The translations under genes were made by a program, and so were the position numbers. Of a stretch of DNA of 64,000 nt, positions 7,541-16,664 are shown one piece after another; the first letter of the stretch is position 1; every line of letters starts with the position of its first letter. The notes below the pieces were generated by a model that worked only from the letters and a program-made list of their open reading frames with translations, did no database searches and was not told the DNA's origin. The stretch is taken from positions 8,426,501 to 8,490,500 of the forward strand of contig NZ_JACHNH010000001.1 in NCBI RefSeq assembly GCF_014205335.1, in the 5' to 3' direction. This DNA is from Amorphoplanes digitatis. Its GTDB lineage: Bacteria; Actinomycetota; Actinomycetes; Mycobacteriales; Micromonosporaceae.

Positions 7541-10147
7541 TCACGGCCGGTCGCCCACCCGCGGCGGCTCGTCGTCACCGGCAGCGTCGCCCTCGTCGCC
7601 CTCATCGGCGACGGCCAGGGAGGCAGCGGCCGGCGCCGGGTCGGCGTCTTCGCCGGCGCGCGGGGAAGCGGCGGCGCGCGGGGAGGCGGCGGCCGGAGCG
7701 GGGTCGGCGTCGTTGTCGGCCGCGGCGGGCGAGCCGAGCGGCACGATCATCGTCTCGTCCGGCGTGGTGCCCGCCAGGATCACCATCGTCTCGTCCGGCA
7801 GCGGAGAGCCGGCGGCCGGGCGCATCACGACCGTCTCGTCCGGCCCGGGAGCGGCGGAGGCGGGACGCACGATCATCGTCTCGTCCGGCCCGGCGCCGGG
7901 CGTCACCACCATCGTCTCGTCCGGGGCGCCCGCGGCGCCGAACCCCATCACCAGCGTCTCGTCCGGCTTTCCCGGGGTGCCGATGCCGATCACCATCGTC
8001 TCGGCGGGGTCGGCGTGCGGGGCGACCACCGCGGTATCCACCAGGTCCGGCGCGTTCAGGTCCGGCCCCGGCGGAACCGCCGTGGACGCCGGCGCCGGGT
8101 GGCTGTCGTCCCCCGAGCTCAGCAGCCCGTTGATCCGCGTCGCCACCACGTCGGCGATCTCGTCCGCCGGCCGCGCCGCGTCCAGCACCAGATAGCGTTT
8201 CGGGTCCGCCGACGCCAGGTCGAGGAACGCGTACCGCACCCGCTCGTGGAACGAGCGGGACTCGCTCTCCAGCCGGTCCGGGCCCAGGCCACGGGTATCG
8301 ACCCGGCCAAGCCCCACGGCCGGATCAACGTCGAGCAGCACGACCAGGTCGGGCTTGAGACCGCCGGTCGCCCACGAGGACAGCCAGGAGATCTCCTGGA
8401 CCGGCAGCGTCCGGCCCGCACCCTGGTACGCCAGCGACGAGTCCACGTACCGGTCGCTGACCACGACCGCGCCCCGCCCCAGCGCCGGGCGCACGACGGT
8501 GGCCACGTGGTGTGCGCGGTCGGCGGCGTAGAGCAGCGCCTCGGCGCGCGGCGACGGCGCGTCCGTGCCGTCGCCGTTGGAGAGCACCAGGCTGCGGATG
8601 CGGGAGCCCACGTCGGTCGCGCCCGGTTCGCGGGTGACGACGACATCGTGGCCCGCCTTTGCCAGCGCCTCCGAGAGCCGGTTGACCTGCGTGGACTTGC
8701 CGGCGCCCTCGCCGCCCTCGAAGACCACGAAGATGCCCTGCCGGGTGAACTCCTCGGCCGCGGAGAGCGGGCGGCCCCGGATCGAGCTCCACAGGTCGGC
8801 CAGGACCGGCACGCCGTGCTTGTCGTCCATCTGCCGGAACGCGCTGATCCCGGTCCAGACGCCGATCACGCCGGCGACCAGCAGCAGGATGCGCGTCGAC
8901 GAGATGTCGACGGAGACGCTGCCCGCCGAGATGGTGCGGGAGCTGCCGAGGCCGACCAGGAGGCCGGCGAGCGAGATGGCCAGCAGCAGGACGAGCCGGG
9001 CGCCGATCTGCACCACGGAGAAGACCCGGCCGCGCACCTCGTCGTTGACCTGGCCGCCGAGCAGGGTGACGCCGGCCAGGAACGCCATGCCGGCGCCGGC
9101 GCCGACGAAGAGCGCGCCGAAGAGCGCCATTGACAGGTGGAACGCGACGGACAGGAAGCCGACCGCGCCGCTGGCGAGCACGATGCTCATGCCGAACCAG
9201 CGGCGCCGGGACAGCTCCTTGACGACCATCGGGCCCAGCCCGATGCCGGCCGCGAGGCCGATGAAGAGCGTCGCGAAGAGCAGGAAGAAGGCGGCGTCGC
9301 CGGCGCCGAGCGAGGCGGTGAAGAAGCGGGCGGTGCCGATGACGATGCCGGCGCCGGCGAACGCGCCGAAGATGCCGAGCACCAGGCCCCGCACGAACGG
9401 GGTGCCGCCGATGTACTTCCAGCCCTCGACGAACTGCCGGAACATGCTGGTCTCGGCGGCACGCTCCTGCCGTTCGCGGTGGCCCGCGCTGATCTCCTTG
9501 ATGCCGAAGAAGACCACCGCCGCGGTGGCGGCCCGGGAGAACGCGTTGATCCAGAGCGCGATCTGCACCGGCTCGGCCCAGTCGGGCAGCCCGCCGATCG
9601 GCCCGCGGACGACGCCGTCGAGCGCGGCCAGGGCGAGCGCGGCGAGGATCGGCGTGATGCCGTACGTGGTGATCAGGGTGAGCTGGTTGGAGACCTCGAG
9701 GCGGGCCGCCGGGATCAGGTTGGGTACCGCGGCCTCCTTGGCCGGGATCCACATCAGGGTGATGGTCTCGCCGATGAAGGTGGCGATGACCGCCCAGGTG
9801 ACGACCAGCCCGCCGGAGTCGCTGATCAGCGCGACGACCGGGATCGAGCCGTAGACGAAAAAGCGCAGAATGTCGCAGATGACCATGGTGTACCGCCGGT
9901 CGAACCGGTCGGCGAACACGCCCGCGATCGGGCCGAGCAGCAGGGCGGGCAGCAGGCGGATCGCGATCGTGCTGCTGAACGCGCTGCCCTGCGCCACGCT
10001 GCCGGTCACCTGCTGAGAGGCGAACAGGGCGGTGGCCAGCGTGCCGATCCAGTCGCCGAACGAGGCCACGCTGAGCACGAGCCAGAGCCGACGGAACGGG
10101 CGGATCCGCAGGACGGAACGCAGCGCGGCCGCGCCGGACAGGTCCAC
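7541..10147 (-). CDS. tmk: MFS transporter-thymidylate kinase fusion with Thr-rich tail
   Basis: This 868-aa protein has three parts. Residues about 1-460 form a major-facilitator unit (around a dozen hydrophobic spans; DRFDRRYTM loop) like the EntS/MFS-3 families. About 475-680 is a complete dTMP kinase: FEGGEGAGKST P-loop, TREPGAT, and DRYVDSSLAYQGAGR with the catalytic DR(Y/H) motif. It makes dTDP from dTMP. About 700-868 is a low-complexity tail with seven copies of a D-E-T-(M/L/V)-V/I motif, mostly preceded by Pro. MFS-tmk fusions are known in actinobacteria; the transported substrate is unknown. The tail resembles phospho-threonine/FHA-binding peptides (inference). It sits directly upstream of holB. 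Confidence 0.9.
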   Translation of the reverse strand: MDLSGAAALRSVLRIRPFRRLWLVLSVASFGDWIGTLATALFASQQVTGSVAQGSAFSSTIAIRLLPALLLGPIAGVFADRFDRRYTMVICDILRFFVYGSIPVVALISDSGGLVVTWAVIATFIGETITLMWIPAKEAAVPNLIPAARLEVSNQLTLITTYGITPILAALALAALDGVVRGPIGGLPDWAEPVQIALWINAFSRAATAAVVFFGIKEISAGHRERQERAAETSMFRQFVEGWKYIGGTPFVRGLVLGIFGAFAGAGIVIGTARFFTASLGAGDAAFFLLFATLFIGLAAGIGLGPMVVKELSRRRWFGMSIVLASGAVGFLSVAFHLSMALFGALFVGAGAGMAFLAGVTLLGGQVNDEVRGRVFSVVQIGARLVLLLAISLAGLLVGLGSSRTISAGSVSVDISSTRILLLVAGVIGVWTGISAFRQMDDKHGVPVLADLWSSIRGRPLSAAEEFTRQGIFVVFEGGEGAGKSTQVNRLSEALAKAGHDVVVTREPGATDVGSRIRSLVLSNGDGTDAPSPRAEALLYAADRAHHVATVVRPALGRGAVVVSDRYVDSSLAYQGAGRTLPVQEISWLSSWATGGLKPDLVVLLDVDPAVGLGRVDTRGLGPDRLESESRSFHERVRYAFLDLASADPKRYLVLDAARPADEIADVVATRINGLLSSGDDSHPAPASTAVPPGPDLNAPDLVDTAVVAPHADPAETMVIGIGTPGKPDETLVMGFGAAGAPDETMVVTPGAGPDETMIVRPASAAPGPDETVVMRPAAGSPLPDETMVILAGTTPDETMIVPLGSPAAADNDADPAPAAASPRAAASPRAGEDADPAPAAASLAVADEGDEGDAAGDDEPPRVGDRP

Positions 10148-10320
10148 CGGACCCGTTTCCGTGCGCGCCGTACTCGTTTCGGTGTCGATGGCCGTACCTC
10201 CCCGTGGTCACTGCTCGAAGCACTCTAACGGGCGGCAGCAGCTCACCGTGGCTGCGCTCATCCGGGTGGCGCGAAAATGAAGGTGTTTCGCATATGCTCG
10301 CCAACGGTTAGGTTGCTGGC

Positions 10321-11526
10321 GTGATCGTCGAACGCAGCGCACTGCACGAACGCCTTGACCGCGCGACCAGTCGGCTGGAAACGCCGCTCGCCGTGGTCGA
10401 CCTGGCCGCCTTCGACGCGAACGCCGCCGCGCTGTCGGTGCGTTCGGCCGGGAAGCCGATCCGGGTCGCCAGCAAGTCGGTACGGGTCCGCGCCCTGCTC
10501 GAGCGCGTGCTCGCCCGCCCCGGCTGGTCCGGCGTGATGGCGTACACCCTGCCGGAGGCGATCTGGCTGGTGCGCAGCGGCGTCACCGATGATGTGCTCG
10601 TCGCGTACCCGAGTGTCGATCGGACCGCGATCGCGGAACTGGCCGCAGATCCGCGACTGGCCGCCGCGATCGCCATCATGGTCGACGACCCCGCCCACCT
10701 GGACGTGGTGGACGCCGTCGCCGCGCCGGGCGGGCGCCCCGACATCCGCGTCTGCCTGGAGCTGGACGCCTCCTGGAAGCCGGCCGGCCCGCTGCACATC
10801 GGGGTCCGGCGCTCACCGGTCCACTCCGCGGCGCAGGCCGGTGCGCTCGCCGCCAAGCTGGTCAAGCGGCCGGGCTTCAAGCTCGTCGGCATGATGGCCT
10901 ACGAGGCGCAGATCGCCGGCCTCGGCGACAAGCCTCGCGGTCAGGCCGTGCTGGCCCGCGGCATCCGGATGATGCAGCGCCGCTCCCTGCCCGAGCTGCT
11001 CAAGCGCCGGATGGCCGCGGTGCGGGCCGTCCGCGAGCACGCCGAGCTCGAGTTCGTGAACGGCGGCGGCACCGGCAGCATGGCGGCCACCGCCGCGGAC
11101 CCGTCAGTGACCGAGGTCGCCGCCGGCTCCGGACTCTTCGGCCCGACGCTGTTCGACACGTACCGTAACTGGCAGCCCACGCCGTCGGCGTTCTTCGCAC
11201 TCTCGGTGGTCCGGCGGCCCGCGCCGCGGATCGCGACGGTGCTCGGCGGCGGCTGGATCGCCTCCGGGCCGACCGGGCCGTCGCGGCAGCCGATGCCGTG
11301 GTTCCCCGAGGGCCTGCGCCTGCGCGGCGACGAGGGCGCCGGCGAGGTGCAGACGCCGCTGATCGGCGCCGCGGCGGACGAGCTGCGGCCCGGCGACCGG
11401 GTGTGGTTCCGCCACGCCAAGGCCGGCGAGCTGTGTGAGCACGTCAACGAGGTGCACCTCATCGACGGCGACACGGCCGCGCCGGCCCCGACGTACCGGG
11501 GAGAGGGACATGCGTTCCTCGGTTAG
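10321..11526 (+). CDS. PLP fold-III amino acid aldolase/deaminase-like enzyme
   Basis: The gene begins with GTG and encodes 401 residues. The N-terminal alanine-racemase-type TIM barrel carries the PLP lysine in RVASKSVR (about residue 52) and a glycine-rich phosphate site (FVNGGGTGSM, about 242-251). The C-terminal domain has the metal-binding-like WFRHAKAGELCEHVNEVHLI, the His/Cys site of D-threonine aldolase/D-serine dehydratase relatives. Such enzymes are annotated as amino acid deaminase/aldolase and are often next to the sugar-lactone oxidase, here separated from it by a tetR gene. The substrate is uncertain. It ends four bases from the convergent tetR stop. Confidence 0.8.
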   Translation: MIVERSALHERLDRATSRLETPLAVVDLAAFDANAAALSVRSAGKPIRVASKSVRVRALLERVLARPGWSGVMAYTLPEAIWLVRSGVTDDVLVAYPSVDRTAIAELAADPRLAAAIAIMVDDPAHLDVVDAVAAPGGRPDIRVCLELDASWKPAGPLHIGVRRSPVHSAAQAGALAAKLVKRPGFKLVGMMAYEAQIAGLGDKPRGQAVLARGIRMMQRRSLPELLKRRMAAVRAVREHAELEFVNGGGTGSMAATAADPSVTEVAAGSGLFGPTLFDTYRNWQPTPSAFFALSVVRRPAPRIATVLGGGWIASGPTGPSRQPMPWFPEGLRLRGDEGAGEVQTPLIGAAADELRPGDRVWFRHAKAGELCEHVNEVHLIDGDTAAPAPTYRGEGHAFLG

Positions 11527-11530
11527 CGCC

Positions 11531-12160
11531 TCACGCCGGAACGTGACGGTGCAGGTACTCCCTGATGAGCGCCTTGGCCTCGGTGAGCACGGCCTCGTCG
11601 CCCGTCACGTCGCGCCGGAACGCCAGCTTGATCAGCGCGTCCGACGCCTCGACCGCGATCAGCAGCGCGAAGCGCAGCCGCGCCCGGTCCATCAGCTGGA
11701 ACTGGTCGACAAGCAGCTCGGCGAGCCGGTCGGCGATGACCGCGTTGTTGTCCCGCTCGGCGTCGAGCAGATGCAGGTCAACCACGTCGCCGAAGTGCAG
11801 CGTGCGGAAGCCCGGCACGCTGCGGTGCATGTGAATGTAGGCGTCTATCGCCGCATCGACGCCGTCCCACCAGTGAGCGAACGTCTCGTTGGCGAAGCGT
11901 GCCGACAGACTCTGCAGGTACGCGTCCATGTTGCGCATGGCGAGGGCCTGGACGATGGCCCTCTTGTCGGGGAAGAACTGATATACCGAGCCGATGGCGA
12001 CCTCGGCCCGCTCGGCGAGCAAGGTCGTGGTCAGTCCTTCGTACCCGACCTCGTCCACGAGCTCGGCGCAGGCGTCGAGCATGCGCTGGACCCGGGCAAC
12101 GCTTCTGCCCTGCACCGGAACCCGGCGCAGTGGTCCGGTGGTGACGGTTGGTGTCGACAC
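11531..12160 (-). CDS. TetR/AcrR family transcriptional regulator
   Basis: This 209-aa regulator has an N-terminal helix-turn-helix: LDACAELVDEVGYEGLTT, then LLAERAEVAIGSVYQFFPDK, the classic recognition helix followed by YxFFxxK. The C-terminal ligand/dimer domain contains many charged helices. The GTG at 12160 is chosen because a GAGAGGGAG ribosome-binding site precedes it by about ten bases and the frame upstream reads as non-protein. It is divergent from the lactone oxidase gene, so it probably represses that gene and itself through the intergenic inverted repeat. The effector is unknown. Confidence 0.88.
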   Translation of the reverse strand: MSTPTVTTGPLRRVPVQGRSVARVQRMLDACAELVDEVGYEGLTTTLLAERAEVAIGSVYQFFPDKRAIVQALAMRNMDAYLQSLSARFANETFAHWWDGVDAAIDAYIHMHRSVPGFRTLHFGDVVDLHLLDAERDNNAVIADRLAELLVDQFQLMDRARLRFALLIAVEASDALIKLAFRRDVTGDEAVLTEAKALIREYLHRHVPA

Positions 12161-12185
12161 GCGTCGCCACTCCCTCTCAGCAGTA

Positions 12186-12210
12186 TTAATCGGAACGTTA
12201 CTCGGATCAA
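12186..12210. promoter_or_regulatory. Putative TetR operator
   Basis: TTAATCGGA (12186-12194) and TCGGATCAA (12202-12210) are imperfect inverted repeats (7 of 9 pairs) separated by ACGTTAC, with a central AACGTT palindrome. The site is in the divergent region between tetR and the oxidase gene, the usual place for a TetR dimer site. The assignment rests on symmetry and position only. Confidence 0.4.
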
Positions 12211-12297
12211 CGAGCGAGAAGCATCGACGGGACGCCGACGACACCCGGCATTCCCGGTTTTGTGCGACTGTCCGCTCGTCGGGAGGACTCAGCCGTA

Positions 12298-13611
12298 ATG
12301 ACCAGTGACAACTCAACCCCCGTAGCCGCGCGTCACTGGCGCAATTGGGGCGGCAACCAGGAGTCCGTCGCCGTCGAGGTGTTGACCCCTGGCAGCGTCG
12401 ACGAGGTGGCGGCCGTCGTCAAGGAGGCGTCCGCCACCGGACAGAAAGTCAAGGCCGTCGGCAGCGGACACTCGTTCACCGACATCGCGGTCGCCGACGA
12501 CCGCCGGCTCCTGCTGCATCGCATGGGCGAGCTGGTGGAGATTTCCGGAAATCTGGTCACGGTCCAGGCCGGGATGCCGCTGCACCGGCTGAACCAGATC
12601 CTGGCGGAGAACGGCCTGGCGATGCCCTATCTGGGTGATATCGACCAGCAGACCGTCGCCGGCGCGATCTCCACCGGTACGCACGGCAGCGGCCGAAACC
12701 ACTCGACCCTGGCCTCCTGTGTGGAGTCCGTGACACTGGTCACGGGCGCCGGTCAGGTGCAGAAGATCGACTCGGCCTCGCCGCACTTCCCCGCCGCGCG
12801 GATCGGCCTCGGCGCCCTCGGCGTGCTGGTCGAGGTGACCCTGCGCTGCGTCGAGGCGTTCACGCTGCTCGCCGACGAGCGGCCGATGCGCCTGGTCGAC
12901 GTGCTCGACGGGCTGGACGAGCAGATCGCGACAAACGACCACGTCGAGTTCTACTGGTACCCCTACACCGACCGGGCCCAGCTCAAGCGCAACAACAAGG
13001 TGCAGGCCTCGGACCGGCCGCTGTCGCGGTTCCGCGGCTGGCTCGACGACGAGTTCCTGGCGAACACCGTCTTCCAGGGCGTCTGCCGGCTGGGCCGGGC
13101 GATCCCCGCCACCGTGCCGGCGATCAGCGCGGTCTCCGCCCGCGCCCTGACGGCCCGGACCTACACCGACCGCTCCGACCGGGTCTTCTGTACGCCGCGC
13201 CGGGTCCACTTCACCGAGATGGAGTACGAGATCCCCCGCGAGTGCCTGACCGAGGTGCTCTCGGCCCTGCCGAGGATCATCGAGCGGCTGCCGTTCAAGG
13301 TGCAGTTCCCGGTCGAGGTGCGGTTCACCGGCCCGGACGACGCCTGGCTGTCGCACGGCTACGGCCGCGACTCCGCCTACCTCGCCGTGCACCAGTTCAG
13401 CGGCAGCGAGTACGAGCCGTACTTCCGGGCCTTCGAGGCGGTCTGCGAGCCGCTGGGTGGACGCCCGCACTGGGGCAAGCTGCACTACCGGGACGCGGAA
13501 TCGCTGCGCCGGGCGTACCCGAAATTCGGCGACTTCCTGGCCGTCCGCGACCAGCTCGACCCCGGCCGGGTCTTCTCCAACGCCTACCTCGACCGCGTGC
13601 TGGGGGCCTGA
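12298..13611 (+). CDS. FAD-linked sugar 1,4-lactone oxidase (D-arabinono-1,4-lactone oxidase family)
   Basis: This 437-aa protein is preceded by GGGAGGA nine bases before the ATG. The N-terminal FAD_binding_4 domain has VGSGHSFTDIAV (about residues 59-70), where His is the usual site of covalent FAD attachment in this family. QQTVAGAISTGTHGSG follows. The C-terminal ALO domain has KVQFPVEVRF and the terminal GKLHY...FxxxRxxLDPxxxFxNxYL signature (HWGKLHYRD, LDPGRVFSNAYL). Relatives oxidise L-gulono- or D-arabinono-lactone; the M. tuberculosis member acts as a gulonolactone dehydrogenase. The product may be an ascorbate analogue or a sugar acid. Probably controlled by the divergent TetR. Confidence 0.88.
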   Translation: MTSDNSTPVAARHWRNWGGNQESVAVEVLTPGSVDEVAAVVKEASATGQKVKAVGSGHSFTDIAVADDRRLLLHRMGELVEISGNLVTVQAGMPLHRLNQILAENGLAMPYLGDIDQQTVAGAISTGTHGSGRNHSTLASCVESVTLVTGAGQVQKIDSASPHFPAARIGLGALGVLVEVTLRCVEAFTLLADERPMRLVDVLDGLDEQIATNDHVEFYWYPYTDRAQLKRNNKVQASDRPLSRFRGWLDDEFLANTVFQGVCRLGRAIPATVPAISAVSARALTARTYTDRSDRVFCTPRRVHFTEMEYEIPRECLTEVLSALPRIIERLPFKVQFPVEVRFTGPDDAWLSHGYGRDSAYLAVHQFSGSEYEPYFRAFEAVCEPLGGRPHWGKLHYRDAESLRRAYPKFGDFLAVRDQLDPGRVFSNAYLDRVLGA

Positions 13612-13620
13612 GGAAAAAAG

Positions 13621-13641
13621 TTATCCACAGGCCCATCCACA
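13621..13641 (+). other. DnaA box pair
   Basis: TTATCCACA at 13621-13629 is a perfect consensus DnaA box, followed at 13633-13641 by CCATCCACA (2 mismatches). It lies in the 33-bp gap between the convergent lactone oxidase and topA genes. It is not an origin; it may be a DnaA titration or regulatory site. Confidence 0.45.
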
Positions 13642-13644
13642 GGA

Positions 13645-16467
13645 CTACTCGGCGTTGGCCCTGGCCTTCGCCGGGGTGGCCTTCTTCGCCGCCGGGGAGG
13701 CGTTGGCGGCACGCTTCGCCGGGGTGGCCTTCTTGGCGGCGGCCTTCTTCGCCGGCGCCTTCTTCGCGGCGGTCTTCGCCGGCGCGCCCTCGGCTCCGGC
13801 GGCCGCCTTCTTCGCGGGTGCCTTCTTGGCGGCCGCCTTCTTGCGCGGCGCCGGGCCCTTCGCGCGCTTCTCGGCGAGCATCTCGGAGGCCTGCGCGACG
13901 GTCAGCTCCTCGGGCGTCTGCCCGCGGCGCAGCGAGGCGTTGAACTCCCCGTCCGTCACGTACGGGCCGAAGCGGCCCTCCTTGATCACCATCGGCTTCT
14001 CGGTGAGCGGGTCCGGGCCCATCTCGCGCAGCGGCGGGGCCGCCGCGCGGCGCTGCCGCAGCTTCGGGGCGGCGAGCAGCGCGAGCGCCTCGTCCAGGGT
14101 GACGGTGAAGAGCTTGTCCTCGCTCTCCAGCGAACGGAAGTCCTCGCCGCGCTTCACGTACGGCCCGTAGCGGCCGTTGGCCGCGAGGATCTCCACGCCC
14201 TCCGGATCCTTGCCGACCGTGCGCGGCAGCTCCAGCAGCCGCAGCGCCTGCTCCAGGGTCAGCGTGTCCGGCGTCTGCGTCTTGAACAGCGAGGACTTGC
14301 GCTCGCCGCTGGAGACGTACGGGCCGTAGCGGCCGGACTTGAGCTGCACCGGCTCGCCGGTCGCCGGGTCGTCGCCCAGGCTGCGCTCGCCGCCGCCGCC
14401 GAGGAAGAGCTCGTTGACCTTCTCGGGGGTCAGCTCGTCGGGCGCGACACCCTCGGGGATCGAGACCCGGTCCTCCGGCGCCTCCTCGGTGGTCTCGGGC
14501 AGCGCCCGCTGGAGGTAGGGCCCGTAGCGGCCCACGCGGACCACCACGTTGCGGCCCGAGTCGTCCTTGAAGAGCTGGATCGAGTTGACCGCGCGGGCGT
14601 CGATCTCGCTGAGGTTCTCGGTCACCATCTTCTTCAGGCCGCCGGCCTTGGCGATCGAGTCGTCCGCGCCCAGGTCGCTGCCGAAGTAGAAGGAGGTGAG
14701 GAAGTCCAGCGCCGCGTGGTCGCCGCCGGCGATGTCGTCGAGCTGGGTCTCCATCGCGGCGGTGAAGTTGTAGTCGACAAGCCGCGGGTAGTGCCCCTCG
14801 AGCAGGCCGACGACCGCGAACGCGATGAACGACGGGATCAGCGCCTGGCCGCGCTTCTCCACGTACCCGCGGTCCTGGATCGTCCGCATGATCGACTCGT
14901 ACGTCGACGGGCGGCCGATGCCCAGCTCCTCCAGGGCCTTGACCAGCGAGGCCTCGGTGTAGCGGGCGGGCGGCGAGGTGTGGTGGCCGACCGCGTTGAG
15001 CTCCTCGGGCGTCAGCGGCTGGTCCTTGACCAGGTTCGGCAGGCGGTGCTCGGTGTCCTCGGACTCGGCGTTCTCGTCGTCGGACGACTCGACGTAGGCA
15101 CGCAGGAAGCCGGGGTCGGTGATCGTCTTGCCGCTGGCGCCGAAGTCGGCCTCCTCGCCAGCGGTGGAGACCGCCCGGATCCGCACCGAGACGGAGTTAC
15201 CGACGGCGTCGGTCATCTGCGAGGCGACCGTGCGGCGCCAGATCAGCTCGTAGAGCTTGAACTCGTCGGCCGACAGCTCGCCGGCGACCTCGCCGGGTGT
15301 GCGGAAGTTGTCGCCCGCGGGGCGGATCGCCTCGTGCGCCTCCTGTGCGTTCTTGACCTTGCCCGTGTAGCGGCGGGGCTGCGGCGGCACGTTGTTCGGG
15401 CCGTACAGGTCGGCGATCTGGCGGCGGGCCGCGGTGATGGCGGTCTCGGACAGGTTCACCGAGTCCGTACGCATGTAGGTGATGTAGCCGTTCTCGTACA
15501 GCCGCTGGGCCGTGCGCATCGTCTGCGACGAGGAGAAGCGCATCTTGCGGGCGGCTTCCTGCTGCAACGTCGAGGTGATGAACGGCGCGTACGGCCGGCG
15601 CCGGTACGGCTTCTCCTCGACCCGGGTGACCGTGAACGGCCGGTCCTCGAGGCGCGCCGCGAGCCCGCGGGCCCCGTCGCCGTCGAGGTGCACGACGCCG
15701 GCGCCGGGCTTGACCCGGCCGGTCGTCGGCTCGAAGTCGCGGCCGGTGGCGATCCGGTCGCCGTCCAGCGCGATGAGCGTCGCCTGGAAGTTGCGGGTGC
15801 CCTCGACCTTGCCCTGCACCGAGAGCTGAGCGTTGATGTCCCAGTACTCCGCGGAGCGGAACGCCATCCGCTGCCGCTCGCGCTCGACAACGATTCTCGT
15901 CGCCACGGACTGGACACGCCCGGCGGACAGGCGGGGCATCACCTTCTTCCACAGGACGGGGCTGACCTCGTACCCGTAGAGACGGTCCAGGATGCGCCGG
16001 GCCTCCTGCGCGTCGACCAGGTCCCGGTCGATCTCGCGCGGGTTGGCGACGGCGGCCTGGATGGCCGACTTGGTGATCTCGTGGAAGACCATCCGCTTGA
16101 TCGGGACCTTGGGCTTGATCGTCTCGACCAGGTGCCAGGCGATGGCCTCGCCCTCGCGGTCCTCATCCGTCGCGAGCAGGATCTCGTCGACTTCCTTGGC
16201 CAGCTTGGTCAGCTTGGCGATCTGCTGCTTGCGGTCGGAGGAGACGACGTAGAGCGCCTGGAAGCCGTTGTCGACGTCGACGCCGAGCCGCGCCCACGGC
16301 TCGCCCTTGTACTTGGCGGGGACGTCGGCGGCGTTACGCGGCAGATCGCGGACATGGCCGAAGGAGGCCTCGACGAAATAGTCGGGCCCCAGATAGCCGG
16401 CGATCGTCTTGGCCTTCGACGGGGACTCGACGATGACCAGACGGGTCGTCCTGGCTTTCTCCGGCAC
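13645..16467 (-). CDS. topA: DNA topoisomerase I
   Basis: This is a 940-aa type IA topoisomerase. The TOPRIM domain is at the N-terminus (VIVESPSKAKTIAGYLG; ATDEDREGEAIAWHL with the metal-binding DxDxE-type acidic cluster). The catalytic tyrosine lies in TYMRTDSVNLS (about residue 330), with HEAIRP downstream. It relaxes negative supercoils by transient single-strand cleavage. The C-terminal third has four GRYGPYV/GRFGPYV topo-C modules instead of zinc fingers, then a Lys/Ala tail (repeats like AAKKAPAKK) typical of actinobacterial TopA and thought to add processivity through DNA contact. No zinc-finger cysteines are visible in the C-terminal part. Confidence 0.96.
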   Translation of the reverse strand: MPEKARTTRLVIVESPSKAKTIAGYLGPDYFVEASFGHVRDLPRNAADVPAKYKGEPWARLGVDVDNGFQALYVVSSDRKQQIAKLTKLAKEVDEILLATDEDREGEAIAWHLVETIKPKVPIKRMVFHEITKSAIQAAVANPREIDRDLVDAQEARRILDRLYGYEVSPVLWKKVMPRLSAGRVQSVATRIVVERERQRMAFRSAEYWDINAQLSVQGKVEGTRNFQATLIALDGDRIATGRDFEPTTGRVKPGAGVVHLDGDGARGLAARLEDRPFTVTRVEEKPYRRRPYAPFITSTLQQEAARKMRFSSSQTMRTAQRLYENGYITYMRTDSVNLSETAITAARRQIADLYGPNNVPPQPRRYTGKVKNAQEAHEAIRPAGDNFRTPGEVAGELSADEFKLYELIWRRTVASQMTDAVGNSVSVRIRAVSTAGEEADFGASGKTITDPGFLRAYVESSDDENAESEDTEHRLPNLVKDQPLTPEELNAVGHHTSPPARYTEASLVKALEELGIGRPSTYESIMRTIQDRGYVEKRGQALIPSFIAFAVVGLLEGHYPRLVDYNFTAAMETQLDDIAGGDHAALDFLTSFYFGSDLGADDSIAKAGGLKKMVTENLSEIDARAVNSIQLFKDDSGRNVVVRVGRYGPYLQRALPETTEEAPEDRVSIPEGVAPDELTPEKVNELFLGGGGERSLGDDPATGEPVQLKSGRYGPYVSSGERKSSLFKTQTPDTLTLEQALRLLELPRTVGKDPEGVEILAANGRYGPYVKRGEDFRSLESEDKLFTVTLDEALALLAAPKLRQRRAAAPPLREMGPDPLTEKPMVIKEGRFGPYVTDGEFNASLRRGQTPEELTVAQASEMLAEKRAKGPAPRKKAAAKKAPAKKAAAGAEGAPAKTAAKKAPAKKAAAKKATPAKRAANASPAAKKATPAKARANAE

Positions 16468-16664
16468 GGCGCTCCCATACTTTCCACTCGCTCGGCGTTC
16501 CGTCGCGGACGACGGACGTGCGGACGTTCAACGTAACGCGCCGGACGAGCTGACATTCCCCGGGCATGCAGAAGTCGGATGGTAACGGTCCGGCCACCGC
16601 ATGCGTCCGACGGCGACACCGTACACCGGGAACACGGCGTCGTGTCGTACACAATCGGGGAAGA

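Noticed and set aside
13621..13641. Replication origin
   Set aside because: Only two boxes, no dnaA/dnaN neighbours and no AT-rich unwinding region.
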